A program made the translations under genes and the position numbers. Under the pieces are notes generated by a model that did not search any database, was not told the origin of the DNA, and was given only the letters and a program-made list of their open reading frames with translations. From NCBI RefSeq assembly GCF_009833095.1, contig NZ_QRCB01000024.1, forward strand, positions 1-64,000: 64,000 bases of DNA. Direction: 5' to 3'. Shown here piece after piece: positions 37,536 through 47,451 of this stretch. Position 1 is the first letter of the stretch; the number at the start of each line of letters is the position of its first letter. This DNA is from Nitrosomonas sp. JL21 (GTDB lineage: Bacteria > Pseudomonadota > Gammaproteobacteria > Burkholderiales > Nitrosomonadaceae).

Positions 37536-39851
37536 CTACTGCAAGTCAAATGCCGAAGACTTGAATTCAGTTGAGACATGGCTGGATAGATACCGGCTAG
37601 CCGTAACCATATTTTGAAGCGCCGGTTTGACTTCTTCCCAGTTGCGCGTTTTCAATCCGCAATCGGGGTTCACCCATAAACGTTCTGGCGGTATCCGCTG
37701 TGCAGCTTTCTTCATTAATTGAATGATGGATTCGACGGATGGGATATTGGGTGAATGAATATCATACACGCCAGGTCCAATTTCGTTCGGATACTGAAAT
37801 TGATCGAAAGCATCCAGTAATTCCATGTTCGAACGCGATGTTTCAATGGTAATGACATCTGCATCCATACCCGCTATCGCTTCCATGATGTCGTTGAATT
37901 CCGAATAGCACATGTGCGTATGAATCTGGGTTTCATCCTTTACACCTTTTGCGGTGATGCGAAAAGCGCGGGTAGCCCAGTCCAAATAACCCTGCCACTG
38001 TGATTTCCTCAGCGGCAACCCTTCGCGCAACGCCGCCTCATCAATCTGAATCATTTGGATACCTGCTTTTTCCAAAGCCAGTACTTCATCGCGAATCGCA
38101 AGTGCTAATTGCATACAGGTCTCAGCGCGTGATTGATCATCGCGCACAAAAGACCAATTCAACATCGTCACCGGTCCCGTCAGCATGCCTTTCATCGGTT
38201 TGCGAGTCAATGATTGGGCATACTGAATCCATTCCGTGGTAATCGGTTTTGGATGCGCCACATCGCCAAAAATAATCGGCGGCTTGACGCAGCGCGACCC
38301 ATATGATTGCACCCAGCCAAATTGAGTAAACGCAAAGCCGTCCAAATGCTCGCCGAAATACTCCACCATATCGTTGCGCTCCGGCTCGCCATGCACCAAC
38401 ACATCCAAGCCTAGTGTTTCCTGTTCACGCACACACACCTCAATTTCTTGTTGCATCGCTTGACGATACTCCTTTTCCGCTAATTGGCCGGTACGGAAAT
38501 CGCGGCGTAATTGACGGATTTGCTGTGTTTGTGGAAATGACCCAATCGTGGTGGTGGGAAAAAGCGGTAACCGGAATCGATTGCGCTGTATGATCGCTCG
38601 CTGATGGTAAGGTGAACGGCGATTGCCCATTTCATCGGCAATTTCCAGCATGCGTGCTTCGACATCCGATCGGTGCACCTGTTTCGATTGCTCGCGGCTG
38701 GCGATTGCAGTTTGATTGTCTGCCAGTAATTCCGCAACACTGGCTCGACCATGATTCAATGCTTTTGCCAATATCTCGACTTCATCGAGCTTCTGGATTG
38801 CGAACGCCAGCCATGAATGAATATCCGCATCGAGTTTTTTTTCACTACTCAAATCAACCGGGACATGCAGCAGAGAGCAGGAAGGCGCCAGCCACAACCG
38901 ATCTTGCAAACGTGTATGCACCGGTTCCAACCAATCCAGCGCTGCGGTTAAATCGGTTTTCCAGATATTACGGCCGTTTACGATACCCAGAGATAAGATT
39001 TTATGGCTAGGCAACCAGTCGATTACTTTGGGTATTTCATCGGGTGCACTGACAGCATCCAGATGTAATCCAGCCACCGGCAGCTCGCAGGCCAATTGCA
39101 AATTATCCTGCAACTGTCCAAAATAAGTCGTCAATAGCAGTTTGACTGACGAAGCTTGCAATTGGTAATACGCCGTGCGCAATGCGTGCTTCCATTGTTG
39201 CGATAATTCCATGACCAGTACCGGCTCGTCTATTTGTACCCATTCAACGCCGGCATTTTTGAATTCACTCAGTAATTGCGCGTAAACCGCCAATAAGTTA
39301 TCAAGCAAATCAAGTCGTTCGCTACCGTCTTTAGCTTTTCCCAGCCACAAATAGGTAACTGGTCCCAGGATAACTGGTTTAACGTGTTGATGGATTTCCT
39401 GAGCCTGATTGATCTGTTCAAGTATGCGGCTGGCATGCAATGAAAAATGGGTATTTTTATCAAACTCCGGCACGATGTAATGGTAGTTGGTATCGAACCA
39501 TTTCGTCATTTCGCCGGCGTTAACGCAGCTACACGAAGAGGTATCCGCAGCCGAGCGTCCCCGCGCAACACGAAAGTAATTGTCAATTTCACTCCCGGCT
39601 AATGTGCTGACCCGAGCTGGAATGTTACCCAGCATAAAGCTCGTATCCAGTACATGATCGTACAATGAGAAGTCACCTACCGGCATCCAATCCAGTTTCA
39701 ACTGATCATGCCAGTGCTGCTGCCGGAGCGTGTCAACCGTACTGAGCAAGGTCTGTTCTGAAATCTCGCCTTTCCAATATTTTTCCAACGCAAATTTCAA
39801 TTCCCGGTTTCTGCCGATTCGAGGAAAGCCCAGATTATGTATCGTTACCAT
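37536..39851 (-). CDS. metE: Cobalamin-independent methionine synthase
   Basis: 771 residues, full length. Two (beta/alpha)8 domains: the N-terminal one opens with [19 protein letters not shown], the C-terminal catalytic one with [14 protein letters not shown]. Zinc ligands are visible in [10 protein letters not shown] (His and Cys), a Glu in the ITIET segment and Cys in NPDCGLKTR. It transfers a methyl group from 5-methyltetrahydropteroyl-polyglutamate to homocysteine. It is divergent from metR, its usual activator, over a 105-base intergenic region, and is followed by the CADD-like gene. Confidence 0.97.
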   Translation of the reverse strand: MVTIHNLGFPRIGRNRELKFALEKYWKGEISEQTLLSTVDTLRQQHWHDQLKLDWMPVGDFSLYDHVLDTSFMLGNIPARVSTLAGSEIDNYFRVARGRSAADTSSCSCVNAGEMTKWFDTNYHYIVPEFDKNTHFSLHASRILEQINQAQEIHQHVKPVILGPVTYLWLGKAKDGSERLDLLDNLLAVYAQLLSEFKNAGVEWVQIDEPVLVMELSQQWKHALRTAYYQLQASSVKLLLTTYFGQLQDNLQLACELPVAGLHLDAVSAPDEIPKVIDWLPSHKILSLGIVNGRNIWKTDLTAALDWLEPVHTRLQDRLWLAPSCSLLHVPVDLSSEKKLDADIHSWLAFAIQKLDEVEILAKALNHGRASVAELLADNQTAIASREQSKQVHRSDVEARMLEIADEMGNRRSPYHQRAIIQRNRFRLPLFPTTTIGSFPQTQQIRQLRRDFRTGQLAEKEYRQAMQQEIEVCVREQETLGLDVLVHGEPERNDMVEYFGEHLDGFAFTQFGWVQSYGSRCVKPPIIFGDVAHPKPITTEWIQYAQSLTRKPMKGMLTGPVTMLNWSFVRDDQSRAETCMQLALAIRDEVLALEKAGIQMIQIDEAALREGLPLRKSQWQGYLDWATRAFRITAKGVKDETQIHTHMCYSEFNDIMEAIAGMDADVITIETSRSNMELLDAFDQFQYPNEIGPGVYDIHSPNIPSVESIIQLMKKAAQRIPPERLWVNPDCGLKTRNWEEVKPALQNMVTASRYLSSHVSTEFKSSAFDLQ

Positions 39852-39903
39852 CTTTCAATCACCACTCAAAGATTAATTAAAGTGACCCAATTGTATGGAA
39901 AAT

Positions 39904-39931
39904 TAATAATGAGTAATAATGATAAATTTCA
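39904..39931. promoter_or_regulatory. Possible MetR binding region between metE and metR
   Basis: Two copies of TAATAATGA start exactly 10 bases apart (39904-39912, 39914-39922), and the palindrome-like TGATAAATTTCA (39920-39931) is close to, but one base shorter than, the MetR consensus TGAA-N5-TTCA. The position between divergent metE and metR suits control of both. Confidence 0.35.
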
Positions 39932-39956
39932 ACATTCCAATAAGATTTCCTAATAA

Positions 39957-40856
39957 ATGATCGAACACAGTCATCTGAAAATCATCCAAGCGCTGCATAC
40001 CAATGGCACGTTGACTGAAGCTGCCAATGCGCTTTGCCTGAGTCAACCTGCGCTATCACATCAGATCAGTTATCTGGAAAAGAAACTTGGTATCAAGTTG
40101 TGGGAACGTGAAGGTCGCAACCTGCGCCTGACTCAAGCCGGAACATTGCTACTAGATGTTGCCAATCAAATACTCCCAGTTTTGGCGCAGACTGAAAAGA
40201 CGTTGCAAGCCTATAGCGAAGGCCGCCAAGGCATTTTGCGCATCGGCGTCGAATGCTACCCCTGCTTTGAGTGGCTGACCGGCATGATCGGCCAGTACAT
40301 GCGGCAAATGCCCAGCATCGATGTCGATATCGTGCAGAAATTCCAGTTTTCCGGATTGGAAGGTTTGTTGAATCGCCACATTGATGTATTGATCACGCCT
40401 GATCTGGTCAGAAAAGACAATATCGCATACGAAATTCTGGCGGAGTATCAATTGGTGTTGTTAGCCGCAGAACATCATCCAATGGCTGGTCTGCAGCACA
40501 TCACTCCGGAACTGCTCAGCAAGGAAACCCTATTGACCTTTCCTGTACCGCTGGAACGGCTCGACATCCTCACACATTTCCTCACTCCCGCCCAGTTCGA
40601 GCCGGACAAGCTGAAACCCATCGAATCGCTTGACATCATGCTGCAAATGACCGCCCTCAACCGCGGCGTATGTGTGCTGCCGGAATGGCTCGCCGATCTC
40701 AAAAACAAGGATTTGAATCTCAAGAAAATTCGGATCGGCGACTCAGGACTTTTTCAGAAATTGTATTTGGCGATGCGAGATGCGGATGAGGCGGTTTCAT
40801 ACATCCGGGAATTTATTGCAATAGGCCAGCAAACAGCTAAAAGTTCATCCATTTAA
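39957..40856 (+). CDS. metR: LysR-family regulator MetR
   Basis: 299 residues. The N-terminal winged helix (HLKIIQALHTNGTLTEAANA, LCLSQPALSHQISYLEKKLG) is followed by a LysR substrate-binding domain (LRIGVECYPCFEWL) that in MetR senses homocysteine; that ECYPCFEWL segment is typical of MetR. Divergence from metE is the classic arrangement. It expects to activate metE and repress itself. It converges on the unknown gene at 40892. Confidence 0.93.
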   Translation: MIEHSHLKIIQALHTNGTLTEAANALCLSQPALSHQISYLEKKLGIKLWEREGRNLRLTQAGTLLLDVANQILPVLAQTEKTLQAYSEGRQGILRIGVECYPCFEWLTGMIGQYMRQMPSIDVDIVQKFQFSGLEGLLNRHIDVLITPDLVRKDNIAYEILAEYQLVLLAAEHHPMAGLQHITPELLSKETLLTFPVPLERLDILTHFLTPAQFEPDKLKPIESLDIMLQMTALNRGVCVLPEWLADLKNKDLNLKKIRIGDSGLFQKLYLAMRDADEAVSYIREFIAIGQQTAKSSSI

Positions 40857-40891
40857 ACTATTGAAAATAGATTTCAATTGAGAAAATTTCT

Positions 40892-42637
40892 TCAAGAAAA
40901 CCCGACTTGTTTATCACCAGCAGCGTTATCCATCAGCGAATACCAAAACACAGGTGGCACAGGAGTTGAAAAATGTCGGTACGCGATAAAATCAAGAGCC
41001 ATTAGACCAGATTGCGCTGCTGGAGATTCAAGAAGTACCTTTCCAAACCCCGATTCACAAATCATTTGCATTTGTTGCCGGTATTCACTTGCAGTTGCTG
41101 GCAATTGAATTGGTGCTTCGGCTACACCAGATTCAGAATGTGCGGGCTGGAAGTAAAGATGTTGATATAAATCTTTCTCAGGGTGCCAGAGTTGTATACA
41201 TACTCCTGGATACTGATCGCGTACATTCTGAGCTAACACTTCATACATCTCATCCATCCCCAAAATAACACTCCAACCGGCAAAAGTTGCCAACATCCAG
41301 GATGTTTCCGTCATGCGTTCAGTTGCTTGTCCCCCAAGCCACCCCCCCTCCTCCACCAGATCATCCAAAGAATCTGTAGCGATAGGTACAAATTTCTTTG
41401 CTTTCAAGGCGTAATCTACATTGCGAAACAGCTTCTTTAACCATTCCTTAGCTGTTTCTGTTCGACTTAATCCAAGCAGCGCTATTAATGCCAGATGAAT
41501 GTCTTGACTTTGCCGATCGAGGCATGGGGAACTGCTAGCCCCGTTATTTTGTAGCCATGACTCCAAAGTTTGTATCACTATATTGGCATTTTCTTCCCAG
41601 AAAGTATTTTTTTCATCTGTTTTTTTGCTTCCTTCAGAGATTGCAGAAAATATCTGAAATAGCGCAATACTTGCCAGAATACCGATCTGCTCAAATGCAA
41701 TTAACGACGATTCCACGCCATTCGAAGCATATCGGATTATGCTATTTTCCACGAAACAATACGGTTGAATTCTTGCATGATATTGAACTGTAAAACGATA
41801 GTAAATCCACCATATTTGACGAAGAGGACCAACTATTGCACTTTGTTTGTCTCTTTCATCAGCGAGGCAAATACGGTGCCAAGTCCACAACGTAGCACGC
41901 TCGACCGCACAGAGGCCTTGGCGAGTATCACCGTCATCACGCAGCGTCCAATAAGCAAACATTTGAGCTGATAGATTAACAATTCGCAAAGCTTTCAATA
42001 AAGCTTTCCCCGTCTTAGGCTTGTCGGTTAATCGCCCTTCATCATTCAAATCCAAGGAACGTTTAAATAGACGATATAAGTCTTGCCGGTCATACTCGCT
42101 ATCACCAGATAATGCCAGTGCCCGTCGCAAATCGCGGCGATCTTCGTCAAGAAAAATATGCTCATCTAGAAGATGAATTTCGATCAGCTTAGCAATAGTA
42201 TCGGCTCCCCAAAATTCGATACATGCCCTAGCTTTGTTATCAATGACGAATCCACTCCAATTGGAGTGCACAGTTTGTTTCAACTCTCCGTTAGTTGCAA
42301 CTACAATGCGAATACTACGATCATGATCTTGCGGTTCGAGGTGAGACTTCAAATAAACATCAAAAATCTCGTTGATACTTTGGCGCACAGATTGATTGCC
42401 ACCATCCCATTCGGTACGGCCTATATCTCCTTGCTTGACTACAACAAGCAGTAATTCATCTAAACCAGACTCAGAATCTCTCCCCCTGAATGCAATATCG
42501 ACACCATATTGTCTATTACCAGTTTGTGGGCGAGCCACAGGAATATAATCCATTTCCACCAATAAATCAGGCAACAAGCGATCCAATTCATCTCGCTCTT
42601 TGAGTGAGCGCAAATACTCAGCAATAACCAGCTTCAT
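40892..42637 (-). CDS. Large protein of unknown family with PD-(D/E)XK-like N-terminus
   Basis: 581 residues. I do not recognise a named family. Residues about 15-100 look like a restriction-endonuclease fold: an early helix with Glu29, Asp47 in YGVDIAF, then the hydrophobic strand ELLLVVVKQGD ending in Lys68, followed by a helix (SVRQSINEIFDVY). The usual acidic or Gln residue two before the Lys is Val66, so the active site is variant or lost. Residues 110-165 form another alpha/beta part (IRIVVATNGEL, ACIEFWGADTIAKLIE). The remainder is helical and rich in Trp, with no membrane segment I trust. Its ATG overlaps the stop of the upstream 658-residue gene (ATGA). A 60-base line inside the gene (41581-41640) counts 32% G+C, against 57% in metR (40561-40620). 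Confidence 0.7.
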   Translation of the reverse strand: MKLVIAEYLRSLKERDELDRLLPDLLVEMDYIPVARPQTGNRQYGVDIAFRGRDSESGLDELLLVVVKQGDIGRTEWDGGNQSVRQSINEIFDVYLKSHLEPQDHDRSIRIVVATNGELKQTVHSNWSGFVIDNKARACIEFWGADTIAKLIEIHLLDEHIFLDEDRRDLRRALALSGDSEYDRQDLYRLFKRSLDLNDEGRLTDKPKTGKALLKALRIVNLSAQMFAYWTLRDDGDTRQGLCAVERATLWTWHRICLADERDKQSAIVGPLRQIWWIYYRFTVQYHARIQPYCFVENSIIRYASNGVESSLIAFEQIGILASIALFQIFSAISEGSKKTDEKNTFWEENANIVIQTLESWLQNNGASSSPCLDRQSQDIHLALIALLGLSRTETAKEWLKKLFRNVDYALKAKKFVPIATDSLDDLVEEGGWLGGQATERMTETSWMLATFAGWSVILGMDEMYEVLAQNVRDQYPGVCIQLWHPEKDLYQHLYFQPAHSESGVAEAPIQLPATASEYRQQMQMICESGFGKVLLESPAAQSGLMALDFIAYRHFSTPVPPVFWYSLMDNAAGDKQVGFS

Positions 42638-44610
42638 TGATCTCCTCGTTTAGCAGATCTAAAGCCCAGATTTTTAATTTCATCATTGAGAGGGTCAACC
42701 ACGTATTGTGCTGGCAATGAGATAAAACAAGAAAACGAACCAAGACGGTTGATATCACTGATTTTCCCTTGGAAAAGCGAAAAGCAACCTGTCCCAGCTT
42801 TTAACGAAACTGTTGTACAGAGTTGTCGCAATATCGATTTTTCATTTGCTTTATCTCTTGCCTCTCGGTGCTCTCTAGATTTTTTCAATGCAATACCATG
42901 TCTTATGCGTGTTGGAATTGGCGGACGAAATTCGTGTCGGACAGGCAATTGCTTAATTGCCTCTGTGTAAGTAAGCAAACCCGTTTGCACCTGTTCTAAT
43001 AATTGTTTTTCCTCGGGCGAAGAAGCGTCATTCAATTTTTCCTGAATAGCTTCCAACGTGGATTGAGGATAATTCCGTCCCGCTTCTTCAACCAACAATG
43101 TATAAGCAAGATTAAAGGTTCTTTGCTGAGCATTTTGGGTATTCAGTAATGAAAATATTAACGAAAGCAATGCTTCTTCATGAAACACCCAACCCAACAA
43201 GCGCCGTGCGAGATATTTAAAATCATCAGCGGTTAAAGTATCGAGAATATCTTTCGCAAAAACAGGCTGCCTCACTTCATGAACCCACAAATGACCAATT
43301 AGGTCACGAAAAGCAACACCAAGAATCCTGTCATCAGAAATCAACCAGCGGGTAATCAACTCATGTAACAAGGGCTTGCCGACTAATTCCCTTATGCTAT
43401 GGGCAAAACATGAACCCAATTTTTCATCCGAATTCCTACTATCGTAGTGCTTAACCACCCAAGTTGTTAAGCTGTTATATACCAATTCATCGTGCGTATT
43501 GACTTCAATCAATTGCGACAGAACATAATCAAAATTATTTTCTCGATCCGCATCTAAGCCGGTCAAAGCATCTAAAATTTCTGCAAAACTTGAATGATCT
43601 TTTGCTAATTTGAAATTCATAAAAGCAAAATCGCTAAGTACTAGTAATGCACTCTGATTGTTTGGCTGCGCATGTTTCAAAAGCTCAGTAACTAATTCGG
43701 GCTGTGAAACAGCGGCATTCGCGAGAGCTCTCCAGGCTTGGAGACTAACGTTGGAATCTGAATGATGCCCCACCGCCTTTAAAACTTGCTGCACCCGATT
43801 TTTTAATTCCGATTCTTTTTCCCAATAATCTTTCAAGCAGCCCAATGCCCACAAAGCAGCAGCTAAAAGATCAGCAAATTCAGATGCAGTATCACTCAAA
43901 ACAAGCTCAGTAACATCGACAGAATGACCAGCTCTTGCCATACCGATTAAGGCGGAACCATACAGACCGGTATTCTCAGTTGATATTTGATTTCGAACTA
44001 AAGTGTATAGCTCTCTAGCGAAATCAGGATGATTCGATAGATAATTATTCAATTGATTGAAAAACATACCAGCGGCAAAGTCTCTTGAAGTTTTTAGATA
44101 CTGCGCTTCCACCAAATCAACCAAGCTCTGGCTTTTTATTTCTTTAAGAAACGGTAGTGCATTGCCTATATTTCTCAATACACTAAAAACATAATGAGCA
44201 TCCGAAGCATTAATAGCTTCAATCCCAGTCTTTAAAACATCAATTTTCTGAGAAATTAATCCTAAAAATCGACCGCTGGCGAAGTCAGTATGTCCAATTT
44301 CATCAATCTCCAATTGATGCGCTTCATCAAAAATTTCCTGAGCATTCAAGAGCGCATCAGAGTTTCCAAGTTTCTGGAAACTGTGCACTGCTGTACAGTA
44401 ATTTCTTGCTGCAATTGAAATAAATCTTAGTTCACTATCTTCAATGTAAAAAAGCCCATCAATAATGTGTTTTTCTGAAAGGAAATCAGAACTTGAAATT
44501 TCGATCACTAAATCCATAGTACGCCGACTATGAAGTTCGGATGCAAGTCTCGAAATATCCTCAGGAATTTCTTCAAATTTCAAATCAAAAACAGGAATAC
44601 TGCTATTCAT
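42634..44610 (-). CDS. Large alpha-helical repeat (HEAT-like) protein of unknown family
   Basis: 658 residues, no recognised family. Nearly the whole chain reads as paired helices of 30-45 residues, as in HEAT or ARM solenoids: for example ALIGMARAGHSVDVTELVLS, LLAAALWALGCLKDYWEKES and SLQAWRALANAAVSQPELVT. The last 80 residues differ: a basic stretch (RIRHGIALKKSREHREARDK) and a beta-rich tail (CFSLFQGKISDINRLGSF). No signal peptide or membrane segment is seen, so it is probably cytosolic. It is translationally coupled to the downstream PD-(D/E)XK-like gene. A line inside it (44041-44100) counts 28% G+C, while yqaA next door (45001-45060) counts 63%, a sign of transfer. Confidence 0.68.
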   Translation of the reverse strand: MNSSIPVFDLKFEEIPEDISRLASELHSRRTMDLVIEISSSDFLSEKHIIDGLFYIEDSELRFISIAARNYCTAVHSFQKLGNSDALLNAQEIFDEAHQLEIDEIGHTDFASGRFLGLISQKIDVLKTGIEAINASDAHYVFSVLRNIGNALPFLKEIKSQSLVDLVEAQYLKTSRDFAAGMFFNQLNNYLSNHPDFARELYTLVRNQISTENTGLYGSALIGMARAGHSVDVTELVLSDTASEFADLLAAALWALGCLKDYWEKESELKNRVQQVLKAVGHHSDSNVSLQAWRALANAAVSQPELVTELLKHAQPNNQSALLVLSDFAFMNFKLAKDHSSFAEILDALTGLDADRENNFDYVLSQLIEVNTHDELVYNSLTTWVVKHYDSRNSDEKLGSCFAHSIRELVGKPLLHELITRWLISDDRILGVAFRDLIGHLWVHEVRQPVFAKDILDTLTADDFKYLARRLLGWVFHEEALLSLIFSLLNTQNAQQRTFNLAYTLLVEEAGRNYPQSTLEAIQEKLNDASSPEEKQLLEQVQTGLLTYTEAIKQLPVRHEFRPPIPTRIRHGIALKKSREHREARDKANEKSILRQLCTTVSLKAGTGCFSLFQGKISDINRLGSFSCFISLPAQYVVDPLNDEIKNLGFRSAKRGDQ

Positions 44611-44793
44611 CTTACTTCGTTCTCAAACATTTTTGCCAATGGAAGATAGTTAAATAAAAGAATCATCTTTCAAATTTTGTTGGTTAATCTCAATAAGTAT
44701 ATTCTATTACCTGACTCTAAATTTTCACTATCAATTTCCATCGCACTTCCAATATCCCGCTAAACTATCGTCCTTCTAATCTCACTCATTACC

Positions 44794-45213
44794 ATGGACG
44801 AACAATCCAGCCTCCTGGCATTATTCACCAGCAGTTTCCTAGCCGCTACTCTTCTTCCCGGCGGCTCAGAAGCGGTGCTCGTGGGGGTATTGGTGACTTA
44901 TCCGGATTTACACTGGCAAGCACTCATTTTAGCGACGATTGGTAATACGTTCGGCGGGATGAGTTCTTATCTGATTGGACGGTTGCTGCCCGATGAAAAT
45001 GCTGTGCTGAAGAAAGCGGGAGGCAGTGCTCGGGGACTGGATTGGGTTAGGCGGCATGGGGCCCCAATTTTGTTGTTATCGTGGGCGCCCTTGATTGGAG
45101 ATTTGTTGTGCGTTGCCGCCGGATGGTTACGAACCCATTGGGGATGGGCATTGTTATTTATTGCTATCGGAAAATTTGCGCGCTATTGGGCGATTGCGGC
45201 AGCCATAGGGTAA
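44794..45213 (+). CDS. YqaA/DedA-like small membrane protein
   Basis: 139 residues, with three or four membrane segments. It opens with FTSSFLAATLLPGGSEAVL and continues with ATIGNTFGGMSSYLIGRLLP and WAPLIGDLLCVAAGWLR, the pattern of the YqaA branch of the SNARE-associated/DedA membrane proteins. The Pro-Gly-Gly-Ser-Glu and later Gly-Asp positions match those thought important in DedA relatives. Some DedA proteins handle lipid carriers; the function of YqaA itself is unclear. It stands alone, divergent from the unknown operon and convergent with grxD. Confidence 0.85.
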   Translation: MDEQSSLLALFTSSFLAATLLPGGSEAVLVGVLVTYPDLHWQALILATIGNTFGGMSSYLIGRLLPDENAVLKKAGGSARGLDWVRRHGAPILLLSWAPLIGDLLCVAAGWLRTHWGWALLFIAIGKFARYWAIAAAIG

Positions 45214-45295
45214 GGATAGAAGATAATTAGTGGGCGATCCAGCTCATTTGCATGTCGAATCAAACGAACTGAACCGCGCTGATAATGAATCTATT

Positions 45296-45604
45296 TCAAT
45301 TTTCGAATAATTTTTGCAGTTCGCCGCTTTGATACATCTCCGTCACAATATCCGAACCACCAATGAATTCACCATTCACATATAACTGAGGAATGGTGGG
45401 CCAGTTGGAATAATCCTTGATGCCCTGTCTGATTTCCGGATCTGCCAGTACATCGACGGCATAAATATTATCGACACCACAAGCCTTGAGAATATTCACC
45501 GCATTTGCGGAGAAACCGCATTGCGGCTGATCTAATGAGCCTTTCATGTAAAGAACTACCGGATGAGTGCTAATTTGTTGCTCGATTAAATCTTCAACAT
45601 TCAT
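45296..45604 (-). CDS. grxD: Monothiol glutaredoxin GrxD
   Basis: 102 residues. The monothiol active site CGFS lies in QPQCGFSANAVNIL (about residue 29), with the glutathione-binding segments WPTIPQLYVNGEFIGGSDIV. Proteins of this class carry a glutathione-ligated 2Fe-2S cluster and deliver it in iron-sulfur assembly, often with BolA. GGAG lies 12 bases before the ATG, a little far. It is next to prmC in the same direction, and glutathione synthesis genes lie elsewhere in the window. Confidence 0.96.
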   Translation of the reverse strand: MNVEDLIEQQISTHPVVLYMKGSLDQPQCGFSANAVNILKACGVDNIYAVDVLADPEIRQGIKDYSNWPTIPQLYVNGEFIGGSDIVTEMYQSGELQKLFEN

Positions 45605-45669
45605 AGTGTTAATTTCTCCAAAAAATCATTCCAAAAATTTTGTACCTTAAAACGTTGTCAAGTGCCTTA

Positions 45670-46530
45670 TCAGTTGCTGCTATTGCTGCCTGAATGAAAA
45701 GCCGTTGCCTGACCGCCGCTGACGCGCATTATGCCAGCCAAATCCGGATAGGAACAAATATTACTAAAATCTGCATCACGCAACAATCGCCTGCATTCCT
45801 CGGCTTGATCATATCCGTGCTCGAACAGCAACCAACCTGCATTCACGAGAAAGCCAGAAGCCATGCTGATAATATGTTGAATACACGTCAATCCATGAGT
45901 CCCTGCAGATAGCGCCAGCCGTGGTTCGAACCTCAAATCCCCTTGCTGCAAGTGAGGATCGGCTTCTGCCACATAGGGGGGATTGGATACTATCAGATCG
46001 AAGGTATCGGATGAAAGTTCATCAAACCAACTTGCAGTGATGCAGCGAAGATTATTGACGCGTAAATTGCTGGCGTTGCTCCGGCACACTGTAATTGCAT
46101 CGCTGGAAACATCGACAGCCGTCACCTGGGCGTAAGGTCGGTGCTTGGCAATGGTAATCGCAATGGCGCCGCTTCCCGTCCCCAGATCCAGTATTTTCAA
46201 TGGCTTATCAGCGGGGATATGCTGCAAGGCCAGATCCACCAATAATTCGGTCTCCGGGCGCGGAATCAACACGGCATCGGAAACTTTGAAGGTCAGATCA
46301 TAGAATGCACGCTGTCCGGTTAAATAAGCAACCGGCACACCTTCCATGCGCCGTTGGATCAGATTCAAGAAATTCGCGTGCTGCTGCTCAGTGAGTATTT
46401 GTTCGGGGTGAGTCAATAAAAAGGCGTGTTCGACATCAAGCACATGCTGCAGCAACATCTGCGCATCGACTTTATCAACGATTGCTGCTGTTGCCAGCGC
46501 TTCTGCAATGGTGCTGGGGTATATCGCCAT
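45670..46530 (-). CDS. prmC: Peptide chain release factor glutamine methyltransferase
   Basis: 286 residues from the ATG at 46530. The N-terminal helical bundle is followed by a Rossmann methyltransferase core: LIPRPETELLVDLAL, KILDLGTGSGAIAITIAKH (S-adenosylmethionine loop, about 112-130) and the catalytic NPPY in LIVSNPPYVAEADPHL. It methylates the GGQ glutamine of release factors 1 and 2. prfA, its common upstream partner, is not seen here; grxD follows, as often in betaproteobacteria. Confidence 0.95.
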   Translation of the reverse strand: MAIYPSTIAEALATAAIVDKVDAQMLLQHVLDVEHAFLLTHPEQILTEQQHANFLNLIQRRMEGVPVAYLTGQRAFYDLTFKVSDAVLIPRPETELLVDLALQHIPADKPLKILDLGTGSGAIAITIAKHRPYAQVTAVDVSSDAITVCRSNASNLRVNNLRCITASWFDELSSDTFDLIVSNPPYVAEADPHLQQGDLRFEPRLALSAGTHGLTCIQHIISMASGFLVNAGWLLFEHGYDQAEECRRLLRDADFSNICSYPDLAGIMRVSGGQATAFHSGSNSSN

Positions 46531-46629
46531 CAATGAGTCAATCCCATGCCACAGCGTCCGCGCCGGTACAGCGCACGATGCTCCAATTGATCAGATCAAT
46601 TGGAGACCGTTTTTGAAGACACACCCACA

Positions 46630-47421
46630 TTACTCAGTGGATAATAATGCGCGCCCGTTGACTTCCTGAGCAGCTCTTGCGTTGGAGGTATAGAAGGTTT
46701 TCAATTGATCAAGCTGCGCTGCCGAAATTGTGATGGTTTGCGGTAACAAATACCATTGCACGCCTTCGCTGCACGGTGGGGTAGTCAGTGAGCCGGCCAA
46801 GGTGTAGTACTCGAGGTTGGCAGGATCAAGCGCCGGTAATAATTGCGTTGGATTCAACTGGATGCCGGTGGTCGCATTTTCTTGCCCTTCATCTGGAGGC
46901 ATGTTATCCAAAATAGTTTGGATAACCGGATGTTCGTTTCCGACATCAATCGCGACACCGAGCACGATGATCCGTCCATCTTCATTGATATGAACGAAAT
47001 GCAATTCAGCAGGAAAATTTCTTCCTGCAACGACATGTTCGCTGGGTTCATGAAAATGAAACTGGATCAGCGGAAAGGACTCCTCTCCGATTTTCAGCGC
47101 GCCCGTGTAATTTTCCGATGTATTGACTTGCACGGCATGACCGGTATTGAAAAAACTCGGCGTATCAACATCATAGACCGTTTGTAAACGACTCAATGGC
47201 TTGCTGCTGTTGATCGGTGTGACTGCAAGATCGATCGGCGATTGATGCTTGCCAACCCCGCATTCCGCGTATGGATATTTCATCGGCACCACCTGCGTCG
47301 TATCCTCGACTGCCCACCACGTAGATTGTTCCTCATGAGTCCAATGAGGTGCTGCAATGACCGTCGTTGCATAACAAGTAAAAATTACAGAAGCCAGATT
47401 TCTTATTATCGTAGTTTTCAT
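46630..47421 (-). CDS. Periplasmic alpha-carbonic anhydrase
   Basis: 263 residues; CGGAG seven bases before the ATG. Signal peptide residues 1-23 (TVIAAP). The zinc ligands are the two His of FHFHEPSEH and the His of AELHFVHINED; the proton-relay and substrate region LAGSLTTPPCSEGVQWYLL is complete, with the Thr-Thr-Pro-Pro of alpha class. GVGKHQSPIDL is the usual opening. It interconverts CO2 and bicarbonate in the periplasm, useful for an autotroph. A small secreted peptide gene lies 30 bases upstream on the same strand, so the two probably share a transcript. Confidence 0.95.
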   Translation of the reverse strand: MKTTIIRNLASVIFTCYATTVIAAPHWTHEEQSTWWAVEDTTQVVPMKYPYAECGVGKHQSPIDLAVTPINSSKPLSRLQTVYDVDTPSFFNTGHAVQVNTSENYTGALKIGEESFPLIQFHFHEPSEHVVAGRNFPAELHFVHINEDGRIIVLGVAIDVGNEHPVIQTILDNMPPDEGQENATTGIQLNPTQLLPALDPANLEYYTLAGSLTTPPCSEGVQWYLLPQTITISAAQLDQLKTFYTSNARAAQEVNGRALLSTE

Positions 47422-47451
47422 AAATTAACTCCGAATGTGGTAAATATTCGA

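Noticed and set aside
40860-40878. ATTGAAA-ATAGA-TTTCAAT inverted repeat between metR and the unknown gene
   Set aside because: Short and A+T-rich in an A+T-rich stretch, with no T-run beyond; could be chance.
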